Of a stretch of DNA of 64,000 nucleotides, positions 36,145 to 47,269 are shown in pieces. Every line of letters starts with the position of its first letter. Position 1 is the first letter of the stretch. The stretch comes from Carposina sasakii (lineage: Eukaryota > Arthropoda > Insecta > Lepidoptera > Carposinidae), in contig CP053153.1 of the NCBI GenBank assembly GCA_014607495.2, positions 13,764,001 through 13,828,000 of the forward strand, given 5' to 3'. The notes under the pieces were generated by a model that did not search any database, was not told the origin of the DNA, and was given only the letters and a program-made list of their open reading frames with translations. Both the position numbers and the translations under genes were made by a program.

Positions 36145-36485
36145 CGTGAGCAAGCTCCTGCTGACAGCGCCAAAGCTGCGGCGCTGGAGTTTCAAAAGTG
36201 TGCAAAAGTAGGCAGTCTAATGGAAATTCTGTGCCCGCTGCTGCTGACGGCGCCGGAGCTGTACCCGATTTGGACCTCCAAAAGTGTGCAAAAGTGGGCA
36301 GTCTAATGGATGTGCTGTGCTTGCTTCTGCTGACGGCGCCGGAGCTGTCCCCGTTTTGGACCTCCAAAAGTGTGCAAAAGTGGGTAGTCTAAAGGATGTG
36401 CTGTGCCCGCTTCTGCTGATGACTCAGGAGCTGTACCCGGTATGGACCTCCAAAAGTGTGCAGGAGTAGGAAGTCTCGTGGACGT
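36145..36485 (+). repeat. 86-bp minisatellite, about four copies
   Basis: The unit contains 'tgctgacggcgccggagctg', 'gtttggacctccaaaag' type sequence and 'gtgtgcaaaagtgggcagtc'. Period is about 86 bp. Because 86 is not a multiple of three, each strand shows overlapping open frames of 60-76 codons, which I treat as by-products. It is GC-rich compared with the AT-rich surroundings. Confidence 0.85.
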
Positions 36486-37046
36486 GCTGTATACTGTGAA
36501 ACTCTTTTTTGGTACATACATACATAGGTACATACTGTAATTAAAACTTCCTACAACTCTCTACACAAGAATTGTATTTAAAGGCTATACTTATTACAGT
36601 CAGATAAGATACGTGTAAATTTGGAAAAGTATGATTCGTCCTGTCCATCGTTCATGCTATAATGTTCCTGAATATCAGTAGTCAGTCACGATAAGGTCCA
36701 TTAATCTTTCCTACGTAGTTAAAAAACTTAAACTTTAAAGTAAATGGCTGGATAAACCTGGTTTTTAGCCCTGGTACGAATTGATGGACGTACTTTGAAG
36801 TCCTGGTACGCAAATCGTCAAGTACGACCCATGTCTACTCAGTTTATAGTCCCACCTCCTCTTTTATACCTTCTCCTGAGTGGATCATGGATGTCAGTCA
36901 GAAGATTTCAGTTTGGTGTCACGGATGTCAGACTTTTGAATTTCTTTCTATGAAGCGATCGCTGTTTAATATTGCCGGTCCAGTCCATTGAAATTTTTTG
37001 AAATAATTATTTTACATGTGAATGTTAAATTTGTAAATATTAAATT

Positions 37047-40000
37047 ATGTCTGTTCAAACAATACTCCTAGATTTCTCACTTGACCCTGCTCGTTTGGCT
37101 GATGAAAATGGTCAAAAATCGGTATTTAGTCAACTGGAGACTGTGCTGAAAGAATATGTCCCAAATCTCTTATTATGTGCTGAAGTAAAAGTAGATGGAG
37201 GTTCTTTGAAACTCCTAACAGGAAAGAAAGGTACTTCAGTCTCTGTGCGGCTATATGATCGCGGCCTGGTAACTGTAAATATTGAATATTACAAGGAGGA
37301 AAATGAGGAGCCACTCATTGATTTTAAGGTAATTTTGTGTCAAAACTTTGGTATACTGTATTGTACCAACTGCATTGTTGGTATAGTGTTATTATTAAAC
37401 TGGATAGGTATTAAAATTAAGAAGTTTTACATTTTGGGTTAAGTAAGGGTCTTAATTTTTTTTATAAATTTTTGTGAGCTTATAAAATTACTGAGATAAT
37501 AAAGAACAAATATTTGTACCCAAAATGGATTACAATATGACTCATGGAGCTGATTCTGTAGCATTATTACTAGTTAAGGTTGAGCGTACAACTAATTTTA
37601 TTTTCTAGTGTTCTAAAATACTGGAAAGTTCAATAAGAATGTCAATGGAATGCCTAAGACTCAAACTGTTGCCAACTATCAAACGTGGCCAAAAATATGA
37701 TGTTTATCTCACTAGCTCAGGTTAGCCTATGTTACTGAATATTTCTCACTCTTTGATTGCTTCCACTTAAGGTAATTTAAAATGTTTTGAGTCACCCTGG
37801 AGTTACATGCAATTTTCTTTACATTTATTTTGTATGTAGACAAATTATAATATATTCTGAGGGTTAGTGAAGGTTTATTTGAACATCTTTAAGAAGCTAG
37901 CTTAAAGAATCTTGTATTTGATTTGCCAATTTTTTGTGTAATCCATGGGAACACTAAAATAAACAAATAGAATATATTTGTCCTGAAATAAGTACAATAA
38001 CATACAACATACAACAAATTAATATATTTGTATAATAATTTTAAACAAAAGTAGGTACTTACTCAAAAGGAATTTATGGGTAAACAAATACTTGTTATGC
38101 TATAAGCAAACAGGGTGTAATGGGGCTTAACATACCCCTTTTCTTACACCACTTCTGTATAAGTAATTGTGAGATAGAACCCTGGGTTAAAAAGACACTT
38201 TTTATTATTACTGGCATGTACCCTTGGCTTTTTGTATATTAATTTGCATATCTAGTTTATGGAACACTTAAATACTTATACACATTTTCTGAGTACTTTT
38301 CTTACACATACCAATTTGACATTCAATTCCAATACCTAAAATATGTTGTTAATGCAGCCTTTCAGGTTGCAGTAGTCACATAGGAGACAAAAAAAAAGGG
38401 CCTAATCATGTCATTCATAGAAAACTGTCACCATTGTGCATGTGACAGGCGTCAGAGTAACCTGTGATTAACGTATAATTTTTTTATACTGCACTAGATA
38501 AAGCTCATTGATTGTTGACACTTTGATTAGGCCCTCGTCTCCTCTAAATTCCTCCATAGTGGCTGTCTAAGAATTACATTGTATGTACATGCTGAATAAA
38601 GCTTGTTTAACATTTCTATTTCGTTCATATTTCAAAGTTGTAAATCGCTCAACCTTATTTTTATTTATAAAATTGTAATTAATTTTTATTCTCTTGCATG
38701 TAAATTACCTGCATTTATTATTTTTACTTCTGATAGTCATCAAAAGAATTGGAAAGCAAGCTGAAAAAGTATGCGACAGCCTTTAAATCACAAGCCTACC
38801 CGCCTCTAAAGAGGTGCCTATTTAGCAGATACTTCCCAACTTCAGGTAAGCGAATCTAAATTATTTTCCGATGCTGTATAGGTATGATTATCATTTTATG
38901 ATCTCATTAATCATCTGGTGATTACTTCTCTTTCCTTTTTGTATATCTATCTTTATCAGTGGATTATGTAAATTTAAAGTTATAAAACAGCCCTGTTATA
39001 GTTAAATATATGTAAAGTCAGTAATATACTTACAATAATAATATATAAACATTTATAATGTATAAACATTTATTATTCGAAGAAAAGTACATTCCATCCC
39101 CAATCTAAAATTAAAAAACACAAATGACCTTATTCAAATCCACACAAACTTTTCCGAAAACTATTTCTCCTAGGCTTCCATGTTTAAAGGTCACAATACC
39201 ACCTGCTTTGTTTGCAGACGAGAGACTTCTCGAATACGACATTGACGAGCTTCTATTCGACGAACAGTCGAGTTTCCAACGAGTGCAGATCGTGCACTCC
39301 AAAACCCTGGGTAACATGTTGGTGCTAGATGAATTGCAAAGTGAGTAAAAGTAAAAAAGGTTTATTTCCTAAAATACATTAAACAATATTTAGATTTTAC
39401 TGGGAATCCTACGCTAGGAGAACCTGTATCGTTCCAACTAAGAGTAACTAGCTGATAAGACAATGTTAGATCGTTCGGCATCGACGTTCGTTGTCTCAAC
39501 ACTCGCACCAGTAGCGGTTAGAATTTATCACGTGACTTGACGAACGCGGGAAAATGACCTAGAGTTTATTTTTCAGATATTTCAGAGGCTGACCTTATTT
39601 ACACTGAAACTTTGATGCAAAGAGGCGAAGACGACTACGAGGGAAAGGAAATAGTTATTTTGGGTAAGCACTAACACCTGCTATCCTATGGTCTGTGTAT
39701 TATTCTGATATGTAAGCTATATTATTGTGAAGGTTCATCAAAATCCATTTAGTAGCTTTTGCGTGAAAGAGCAACAAACATCCTTACAACATACATACAT
39801 CCTCACAAACTTTTGCGTTTATAATATTTATTAGTAGGATTAAACGGTATGCATGTAGTCGGTTGGATTAACACCGGTGACATGTTTATTTTTGGTGGTA
39901 ATACGTAAATAGTTTAACATACGTCCTTGCTCTAAATAGCTCGCTATACCGCCACAGAAGTCACTTATACTATATGTACCTAAATAGAATATTGCTATTC

Positions 40001-41775
40001 TGCGGTAACTCTTACCTTACGACCTGTATGTTTATAAATATGTATACAAAAATGTATATGTACCAATGTACTCGTATGTAGGTACCTATATGTAAAAAGG
40101 CTAGTAAATTTTATGCTACAAGAAGGTATGAAACATATATCTAGCTTTGATATTAGCAAAGGAGGCCCTGCATCACAATTTTACTGTGGACGTCCATTGT
40201 TAGCTACCATTGTTGTTACCAATAAAAATTGCCCATATGCCTATTACATTTCATATACTTACCGTCACTGATATAATAATTCCCTTAATTTTTCCATTGT
40301 GGAAATGAGATGTCGCTCACGCTCTGCATTAATAGCGTCATCTGGCAATAAAAGCTCAATAGGTTTTCTTAATCATGGAAGCTTCTATAGGTGGCGGCGA
40401 CGGCGCCCTATTATACGAACTGCTGAAAGAGAAGCCGAAGTTCGTGTGGGTGCTGGAGATAGACGAAGTGGTAATGCAGGCGTGCAACAAGTACCTGCGC
40501 TCCATCTGCGGAGACGTGCTGGAACGCAGGAAGGCTCCCAACTACGAGGTAATCAATACTTTCAAGTGCATCAGCCTATTGCAGTCCACTGCTGGACATG
40601 GGCCTCCCCCAAAGCTCGATCTCCTGTCTTCGTCATCCAGCCACTACCAGCCGCCCTCTTCAAGTCATCGGTCCATGTAGCTAGCCGGAGGGCGTACAAC
40701 GGATTTATTAACCTTTACGTCGATTGATTAAGGGATGATCTCCATTCGTAAACACTTTGAGACTAAATAAAATAAGTCAAATATAAAAAAAATCTGGGTA
40801 AGTACTTATATAAGTATAAGAGGAAGATCCTAGCAAACTCAAATTATCGAAATTATGTTATATGTATGTTGCCATGTTATGTTTTTTATAAGTTTATATT
40901 GAACATCAATTCTAATTAACTTCAACAGATAATCGTAGAAGACTGCATGCTGACCCTAAACAAGTTTATAAAGGAGAACAAGAAGGTTGACTACATATTC
41001 GGAGACCTCACCGACATTCCCATCTCGGATACGGCTACGGGGGAGCTGTGGGAGTTCATGATCACCATACTTAATGCCTCCTTCAAGATACTGAAGCCTA
41101 GCGGGAAGTTTATGACGCATGTGAGTAAAGCTGGCCTTGTCATCATTTTCAGGTCCTCGGAGAAGGGCCTCCCCCAATATATAAACCCCCGCTTTGTCTT
41201 TGTCATACAAAATAGGTATTTGTGGACTACTCATTCTAACTAGGGCTGTTTGTTAGAGATAGAGGTGTATTGTCGTCTTACTAGAATAATTCTAGAAAGA
41301 TAAACAGTAGTGCAACAATATAATGAGTGGAGTGAAGATTCAATTATCACCAAGAATTTATTGTCTGGATTTTCCGCAACACTGCCAAGTCATAGCTTTT
41401 ATATAAGGTATCTATCGCGTCAATATATCTCTTACATCCCATGATATAACATCAAATCTTGACTCGTTTGTGTACTTGTACCTTCATACAATGTAGTTTG
41501 GAGGTACAAAGCCCAAGACAAATTAAATATGTGTAAAATGTAAAATGGTAATGGTAAAATGTAACTCAGTGCAAAATGGTAATAAATAATAGATAAATTA
41601 CTTGCAGGGAAATGGTGCTACATCCACAGATTCACTGGTGCTTTACGAGCAAGAACTCAAAAAACTGAAGCCATCAGTGACCTACACCAAGACCAAAGCC
41701 TTTGTTCCATCCTTCCTTGAGGACTGGATCTTCTACCAAATCTCATTCAGTAACTCCGACAATGGAGATGCTTAA
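37047..41775 (+). CDS. Sms: Spermine synthase with a pair of alternative exons
   Basis: Common exons: 37047-37328, 39218-39340, 39577-39663, 40391-40548, 40929-41120 and 41608-41775. Between the first and second lies either 37609-37720 or 38737-38845, both phase 0 to phase 1. The product is 373 or 372 residues. It transfers aminopropyl from decarboxylated S-adenosylmethionine to spermidine in the cytosol. Residues 1-94 form the N-terminal domain and the alternative exon the linker to the central domain. ERLLEYDIDELLFDE follows, then the dcSAM-binding ILGGGDG motif near residue 202, VLEIDEVV with an acidic ligand, and GDLTDIPI with the catalytic-loop aspartate. The end FVPSFLEDWIFYQIS matches the family. 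Using both middle exons in series shifts the frame and meets a stop within about 12 codons. Identification is firm; mutual exclusion is inferred from phase and homology. Confidence 0.95.
37609..37720 (+). other. Sms: Spermine synthase alternative exon 2a
   Basis: Encodes 37 residues plus a split codon: CSKILESSIRM at the start and LPTIKRGQKYDVYLTSS at the end. Acceptor tattttctag, donor CAG|gttagc. It joins in frame to the exons ending at 37328 and starting at 39218, where the split codon becomes Asp. It resembles the exon at 38737-38845 in the SK.LES start, the P..KR motif and the Y..TS end. Confidence 0.85.
38737..38845 (+). other. Sms: Spermine synthase alternative exon 2b
   Basis: Encodes 36 residues plus a split codon: SSKELESKLKKYA at the start and YPPLKRCLFSRYFPTS at the end. 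Acceptor ttctgatag, donor CAG|gtaagc. Its last part (PPLKR then RYFPTS) resembles the matching human linker (LPPI then RYWPTA, recalled). It has the same phases as 2a, so it can replace but not follow it. Confidence 0.85.
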
Positions 41776-42689
41776 CAACTGCCTTTTACCAAAGACACTA
41801 ATTGTTCCTTTACTGCAATCACAAAACTAAGTCAATATGCCATATTTGTAGATAACACTGTATTACTAAAGCGTGTGACGCTTGTCTCGAGTAAGAATGT
41901 GCCCCATGATGTGGAGAGAACCAATGACGCTCCACACTGTGTGATTATAGGTTGCTATTTAGATTCTATAGATGGTAAGGAAAAATGTGCAACAGTATTT
42001 CTTGTATTATTGGACCTAGTTCATAGTTTGTTAGAAACATTAGTTATAATTTGTGCTTGTTTTTGTATTTGCTTTATGTTTATTAAAAGTATTACAGTAA
42101 AAAATACCCAGTTTTTTTTCGTAAACAAGTATCCTATGTTTTATAGCTAAGCTTCTATCTGCATCCATTGCTTGCAGTTTGCAATAATTTATAGAAGTTT
42201 ATTAATGATTGCAAACTGCTAAGCTTCTAATTTATACAAAATAAATCAAGCTATTCTTAACCATATGTTATAATTACATTAACTTTTTTTAATACATATA
42301 TTACAAAAGTATAAAGTTGCAACCAGCTTGTGACTATTTTGTTGTGTGAAACATTTAAAGCAAAATAAGCTCTCAAATAATTTTTCAGCAGATATTTAAA
42401 TGGTATAAAACATTATTGTTTGTATCTATAAAATACTAAGTTCAATTCAATATTCATTTTGGAATATTTAAAGTACACTTCTAAAGTATCACATTGTAGT
42501 ACTTCTGCACAACAACTCCTTAAATATAATTTATCAGGGAAACCTCAGCATCACTAGGGAATCAAAACACATGGGAATAAAATTCGGTCCGGGGGGTTCA
42601 GACTTAATATTGTGTAATAGTGTGAGACAACAGCGGACACAACATTTTTTTTGGCATACAAAAGGCTGTTAAGTCCTGCTTCATTATTT
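41776..42689 (+). other. Spermine synthase 3' UTR and downstream region
   Basis: No gene is seen. The 41875-42150 open frame is cysteine- and hydrophobic-rich without domain features and lies in likely 3' UTR. AATAAA-like signals occur, for example 'acaaaataaatcaagc' near 42236-42250. Confidence 0.5.
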
Positions 42690-42840
42690 ACTCTACCTAT
42701 CTGATAACCTATCAGAAGGATAAATTAGATGCTCTGTTCTCTAAAATTTGCTCTCTAAAACTCGATTCAAGATAGAGACAGCATTAACTTTATTATACAG
42801 AGAAGCTATCTGACAGTTGGGAAAATCGGCCCTGACCTGA
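42690..42840. repeat. Fragment of element B ends
   Basis: 'cctatcagaaggataaatt' and 'gatagagacagcattaac' with 'agctatctgacagttggg' match the inverted end sequences of the element at 27160-27600 and the fragment at 11280-11370. Confidence 0.45.
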
Positions 42841-42997
42841 CCCAAAAATACATGACACATACCACTTCCATTTCTTTCAGTGATCATCCATCACTATGAA
42901 CAGCCAAAAAAGATACACAATATCAAGTGCTGGTTTGAGCATATCAAAAGACATCCCCTAGTGAATATGAGGCTGCTGATCTGTACATATCACCTGC

Positions 42998-43243
42998 CTG
43001 TTGGTGTAGTTGGTAGTGACCCTGTCTGCGACGCCATAGGTCCTGGGTTCGAATCCCGGTAGGTGCAAACATTGATATGATGAATATTGATGTTTGTTTT
43101 CGAGTCATGGATGTTTCTATATTTATCTATATATTTGTATACTGTTGCTTAGTACCCACGACACATGACCTTAGGGATCTTAGTGTGGGACTAGGTCAAT
43201 GTGTTGTGAAGTGTGAATATTTATTTATTTTATTTATATAAAG
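42998..43243 (+). repeat. tRNA-derived SINE abutting the CHMP1 stop codon
   Basis: The head 'ttggtgtagttggtagtgac' (A box) and 'gggttcgaatcccggtagg' (B box) match the copy at 24797, as does the body. The tail 'atttatttattttatttata' ends directly against the CHMP1 stop codon (43246-43244 on the minus strand). On the minus strand the tail contains three AATAAA hexamers (43234-43229, 43229-43224 and 43225-43220), the first about 9 nt after the stop. Confidence 0.9.
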
Positions 43244-44881
43244 TTACTCTGCTTGTCGTAACCGCGCCAGTCTCTGTGTAAGCTCATCCTGCTCCTGTGA
43301 AACAACTGTGGTGGCTCCAACTGATGTGCTCGGGATTCCCGTGGGCAGCTCCATGTTCAGCTCCAAGCTAATAAAAAGAAGAATTATCAGATAATATAGT
43401 CAGCTTGCTTATTTTTCCACTTGTGAGCAAAAGGTTCAGTAACATTGCTAAAGACTGACTAGAAAAATTAAAGGCTAAAAGTGAAAGAAGGCAAAAAATG
43501 AAGCAAGCTTGACTCGAAAAGAGATTCCTTCCAGAAACATAAAATTAGTAACATACCCTGCTTCGTCAGCCACTTGCTGCAGCAGTGTGTCTACATCTCC
43601 TTGTGGCACAGTGGTGGTGGTGGTCTGGGACATTGCATTTTCCATGTATGAGGACTGGACATCCAAATCTTCAAATTGACTTTCAAACTTATCCATCAAA
43701 GTAGAAATCTTTTCCAAGTTCATGGACTTCATGGCTGCATCCATTGCTTTAACCACTCCTGCCATAGAATTAGTCACCTGAAAATCACATGAAATACATA
43801 AATTAATTAAATTAAGAAAACATGAGTTGATGTCTTTACTTAGCTAGCTGTCAACACAAGTGGAATGCTTGACAAAATTAGGTTTAGAGTGTGTATCACC
43901 AAATAGTTCATTTGAATGATGGTGCTAGATAGATACTATGTGTAAAACTACATTATCTGTGTTACTGCATACTAAAAATCAGATCTATACATATAATAAA
44001 AATGTAACGGATCGCTGTCTGTACATGGAAGATATATGAGAAAAAATATATAGGAGACCTTTATCAACACAATAGAACCCAAAAGTGATGAATTTTTGTC
44101 TGTTTGTCGGTTTGTTTGTGCATGCTAATCTCAGAATACGGCTGAACCGTTTTCAACACAGTTTTCAGGAATATATTGTGACAGGTCTTACTTAACATAT
44201 AGGCTACTTTTTATCCCGGGAGAATATTTTTATCTCGGATAATTTCGATATTTTGTTTTTTTTCTCTGTAGTCCACGCGGACGGAGTCACGGGCGTCCAC
44301 TAGTCTTATAATATAAGTACCAAATAAAAGAGTGGAAATACTTAAAAGTAGGAACCATGAAACCAACTAGTATACTGCTGTACATCTGGTTTTGGTATGT
44401 CTCCAAGTAAACAGAATTAAATTTATTTTACCAACAGAACAAAAGTAAATGAGCATAAATAGATAATATAATTATGGGTATCAGGAGAGAAGTTCTGTAT
44501 CAACTGAGTGGATGGTGGTTGGTTGAATTGTATTGAACTATTTTTGGTTACTGATATCATATGGATATCAGGAGATAGTTATTGCACATTTGAAATATGT
44601 ACCAATGAAAATACGTATTTGTTTACCTTCCTAGTTGTAAGTGCAGTTTGGACCCTACTGGAAACAGCATCTACCCTGGCTGACATCCTAAGGTAGTTTA
44701 GTGCCTGATTCTTCTGCCTGATCGCATTTTCAGCATGTATTCTGGCTCCTTCCATGTTTCCCTTCTGTATGGCCTTTTTGGCTTTCTCCTTTTCCTGTTT
44801 CTCTTCTTTTTCACATTTCTTTGAATTTCTTTCCAGCTCTTTCACAGCAAATTTCAAGTTGAACATATGCTCTATATCCAT
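43244..44881 (-). CDS. Chmp1: Charged multivesicular body protein 1 (ESCRT-III, CHMP1)
   Basis: Three minus-strand exons: 44881-44627, 43777-43557 and 43367-43244, phases 0 then 2, 199 residues. CHMP1 is an ESCRT-III-related subunit acting in multivesicular body sorting and membrane scission. The basic N-terminal helices read FNLKFAVKELERNSKKCEKE, AKKAIQKGNMEGARIHAENA and RQKNQALNYLRMSARVDAV. The middle has MAGVVKAMDAAMKSMNLEKI, and the acidic end carries a MIT-interacting motif DELTQRLARLRQ. An in-frame TAA lies just upstream of the chosen ATG, supporting that start, although vertebrate forms have a slightly longer N-terminus. The stop codon is 3 bp from recognisable SINE tail sequence, so the whole 3' UTR is SINE-derived or very short. 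Confidence 0.95.
43985..44310 (-). repeat. Dispersed repeat copy in CHMP1 intron 1
   Basis: This is the inverse of the unit at 27840: 'aacggatcgctgtctgtaca', 'cggctgaaccgttttcaac' and 'gtccacgcggacggagtcac', ending in 'gcgtccactagtctta'. It has no coding potential. Confidence 0.7.
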
Positions 44882-45499
44882 GAGTTAAGGTCACATTGTC
44901 AGATTTCCACTACCTAACCACATGCTAGTAGCACATATAAGAATATCTGAACACTGTTGTTATTATACATACTTTGGCCTTTTTCCCTTCCTCTAAATAC
45001 CTACTACTTTTAACCAAATCCGTCCAGCAGCTTTGTCGTGAACAACAAACTCATGGCTTCTAATAATTAGAATTGATAACACTAGTTTATTTTGCAAATA
45101 CATACTAGTTTGGTCGTCGTGATTCATCGTAATTTGACGAAATACCTAGGTAATTAATTTTAAAAAGGATACTTTCCATTACAGATGTTGACATCTCGTT
45201 TCCCATTGTCGTATGTCCTCTACAAATATTGTTTAAAATTTGTAGAATAATTCAATAGCACTTGTTAATTATTTCAATTTTTGTCAATTTGTATAGAAAT
45301 CAAGAAAATGAGTCATTTGTATTAAATTATGTTTAGCAATTTATTTACTTTATTTGACATTTAACTTACACTATTTGACAGCTGTCACTTTCTTTTTACT
45401 TTATTGTTAATGTTATGTTGGTAGCTGTGAAAACAAAATGTTGCCATTTTATATAGGTAAATATTTTATTACTTTATTAGATGGCTAACAGCAGAGACC
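44882..45499. other. CHMP1 upstream region
   Basis: No exon is seen. This should include the CHMP1 5' UTR and promoter on the minus strand. No promoter motif is clear. Confidence 0.45.
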
Positions 45500-45516
45500 T
45501 TACATTATTGCATTTA

Positions 45517-45866
45517 ATATTTGTAAATGGCTTGCTTGTGTCCATAAAGTGATGTTTTCTGGTAGATAAGTTATATTTTGATTACTTGTGATGTGAATCT
45601 AGTGCGTGTGCATGGTTTTATACGCAGGTAAGCTGAGTAAAACTTTAGCCGGAATACGATCTCTTCATGGGCCCATGTAAGTTGTTTCTGCAATTATTTT
45701 TAATTTTGACTAACTTTACACTTGTTTTTGAGGATTTTCCCGACGTTTCCATTCATCATCATCATTATCATCCATCATAAATTCAGAAATCATTTACTAA
45801 AGACAATGGCTGTATGGGCTTAGTTCCCCTTGCCTTTCCTTCGGGATAAACTAAACAAACAAAAAA
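45517..45866 (+). mobile_element. Retroposon family A, 5'-truncated, with target duplication
   Basis: Begins inside the family consensus ('tttgtaaatggcttgc') and ends in 'tcgggataaactaaac' plus an A-rich tail. It is flanked by the direct duplication 'ttacattattgcattta' (45500-45516) and 'ttacattattgcattaa' (45867-45883). 5' truncation plus target duplication is the mark of target-primed reverse transcription. Confidence 0.85.
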
Positions 45867-45924
45867 TTACATTATTGCATTAACACAGCTTTTCATAAAA
45901 TTTAAAATAACTCATATCAAAGAC

Positions 45925-46140
45925 TAGCGGCCGCCCACGACTTCGGCCGCGTGAGGGGGCATTGCACCCATGCGAAACCGGAGCGGGTCCCTAGTAAACC
46001 TTCCTCTTGTCAAGAGTCTTGAATCACTCTATTAAAAAAGTCACATCAAAATCCGGTGCGTAGTTTTAAAGATCTAAGCATATATAGGGACAGACAGGCA
46101 GCAGGAAGCGACTTTGTTTTATAATAATAATAATAAGACG
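45925..46140 (+). repeat. Dispersed lepidopteran repeat with (TAA)n tail
   Basis: Starts 'gactagcggccgcccacgac', contains 'atcaaaatccggtgcgtag' and 'ggacagacaggcagcagg', and ends in a (taa)n tract near 46125. Confidence 0.65.
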
Positions 46141-46404
46141 AAGAAGTAGTAAACTTAAGACACATTTTTTCGCTTTGATTTTTTTTTAATAATGTTAAGG
46201 GCCCAGTCAAGGCTCAGTTGTTTGATAAGTAGCCTAGCTTACCTCTTACCTACCTAATGTGATTAAATAAAACTACTCTTTGGATTTAGGATTATTTGGT
46301 CGTTTTATATTGTGGTATAGACATCCAAATCTAGTCAAATTGTACGTAATATTGGGTCGCGTGAAAGAGATTAGCTTAAAAATAAAATTACCATAGACAT
46401 TTTT

Positions 46405-46795
46405 TTTTAAATGACTTTATCCCGAAGGAAAGGTAAGGGGAACTATGCCCATACAGCCATTGTCTTTAGTAAATGATTTGTGAATTTATGATGGATGATA
46501 AATGATAATGATGAATGGAAACGTCGTATTAGTAGAAATCAAAAATAATTGCAGAAACAACTTACATGAGCCCATGAAGAGATCGACACATGCAAGCTAT
46601 TTACAAATAAATTTTGATTTTCACAAGAAAATTACACCCGCTCCCTTCCAGCTTTTCCCGCCGAATCCTCAGAGTAAAGGTTTGAAATTTTTCATTATTC
46701 CTAAAAAAAAAACCACAGCTGTCAATGTCAAATTGAATTGACATTCGAAAAGAAAAATTGGAGATATCCGTTTACAACAGGGATTTGGTATCTCC
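46405..46795 (-). mobile_element. Composite repeat: inverted retroposon A inside another repeat
   Basis: Minus-oriented family A (internally deleted) is joined to flanking sequence 'cctcagagtaaaggtttg', then 'accacagctgtcaatgtc' and 'ttggagatatccgtttacaa'. The same junction and flank recur at 48515-48710 and, in plus orientation, at 63430-63500. The flank therefore travelled with, or was duplicated with, the retroposon. Confidence 0.7.
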
Positions 46796-47269
46796 TCTTA
46801 GGATGGATTCCAAGCTCTGAACAAGAAATTGAAACATGAAAAAATGACAGCTTCCCCCCCTTGTTTTCCCACAAGGGATCCCTTACACAGCAAAAAAATA
46901 CCCTATAATGTAAGTAAAGACGTTGAAAAAGGCATAAATATAATATTATCATGAAAAACTTACGTTTTGAAAATGTTTACATATTTAATAGAGTAATGAA
47001 ATGTATTTAATGTAATTTGTATTATAAATAAAGTGTACATAATATAGTAAAACAAACCTTCGCGGTAGCAAAAATTCCGTATTTTAAGGAATGTTCTGTT
47101 GCTATGTAATGGTATCCCTGGGTAGCACATGACAATTTTGTCAAATCATGTCAAGTCGATTTGTTTGAATCGCTTCGCATATTTGTGTGGACTAAATAAG
47201 ATATTTTGGTGGTATTGATATAAATACAGTAGTGAAATGTATTGTTCGTGGTTGCAGAAGCGTGTGGCA

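Larger units (their letters stand above)
35376..36836. mobile_element. hAT-like 1.46-kb insertion with 8-bp direct repeats
   Basis: This segment is bounded by the 8-bp direct repeat ACTCAGTT. Near its ends are loosely inverted sequences: 'tagggatggtgcgtattt' from 35413, and on the other strand 'tagacatgggtcgtactt' from the right end. It holds two direct ~259-bp repeats and an 86-bp minisatellite and encodes no visible transposase. An 8-bp target duplication is usual for hAT elements. The offset of about 37 bp between the left direct repeat and the inverted motif leaves the exact left end open. Confidence 0.55.
35150..36885 (-). mobile_element. Element B interrupted by a 1.46-kb insertion
   Basis: Minus-oriented element B (see 27160) runs from about 35150 to 35375 and resumes at 36837 ('agtttatagtcccacctcc'). 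Comparison with the uninterrupted copy shows the break falls exactly within the same sequence. The 8-bp ACTCAGTT is present on both sides (35368-35375 and 36837-36844). Confidence 0.7.

Noticed and set aside
36140..36533. Overlapping 60-76-codon frames on both strands
   Set aside because: They are produced by the 86-bp minisatellite, whose period is not a multiple of three. No splice signals or domain are seen.
37720..38737. Serial splicing of both spermine synthase middle exons
   Set aside because: The join gives a frameshift and a stop within about 12 codons, while each exon alone keeps the frame.
41875..42150. 91-codon frame after spermine synthase
   Set aside because: It lies in the likely 3' UTR. 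The hydrophobic, cysteine-rich translation looks like AT-rich noise.
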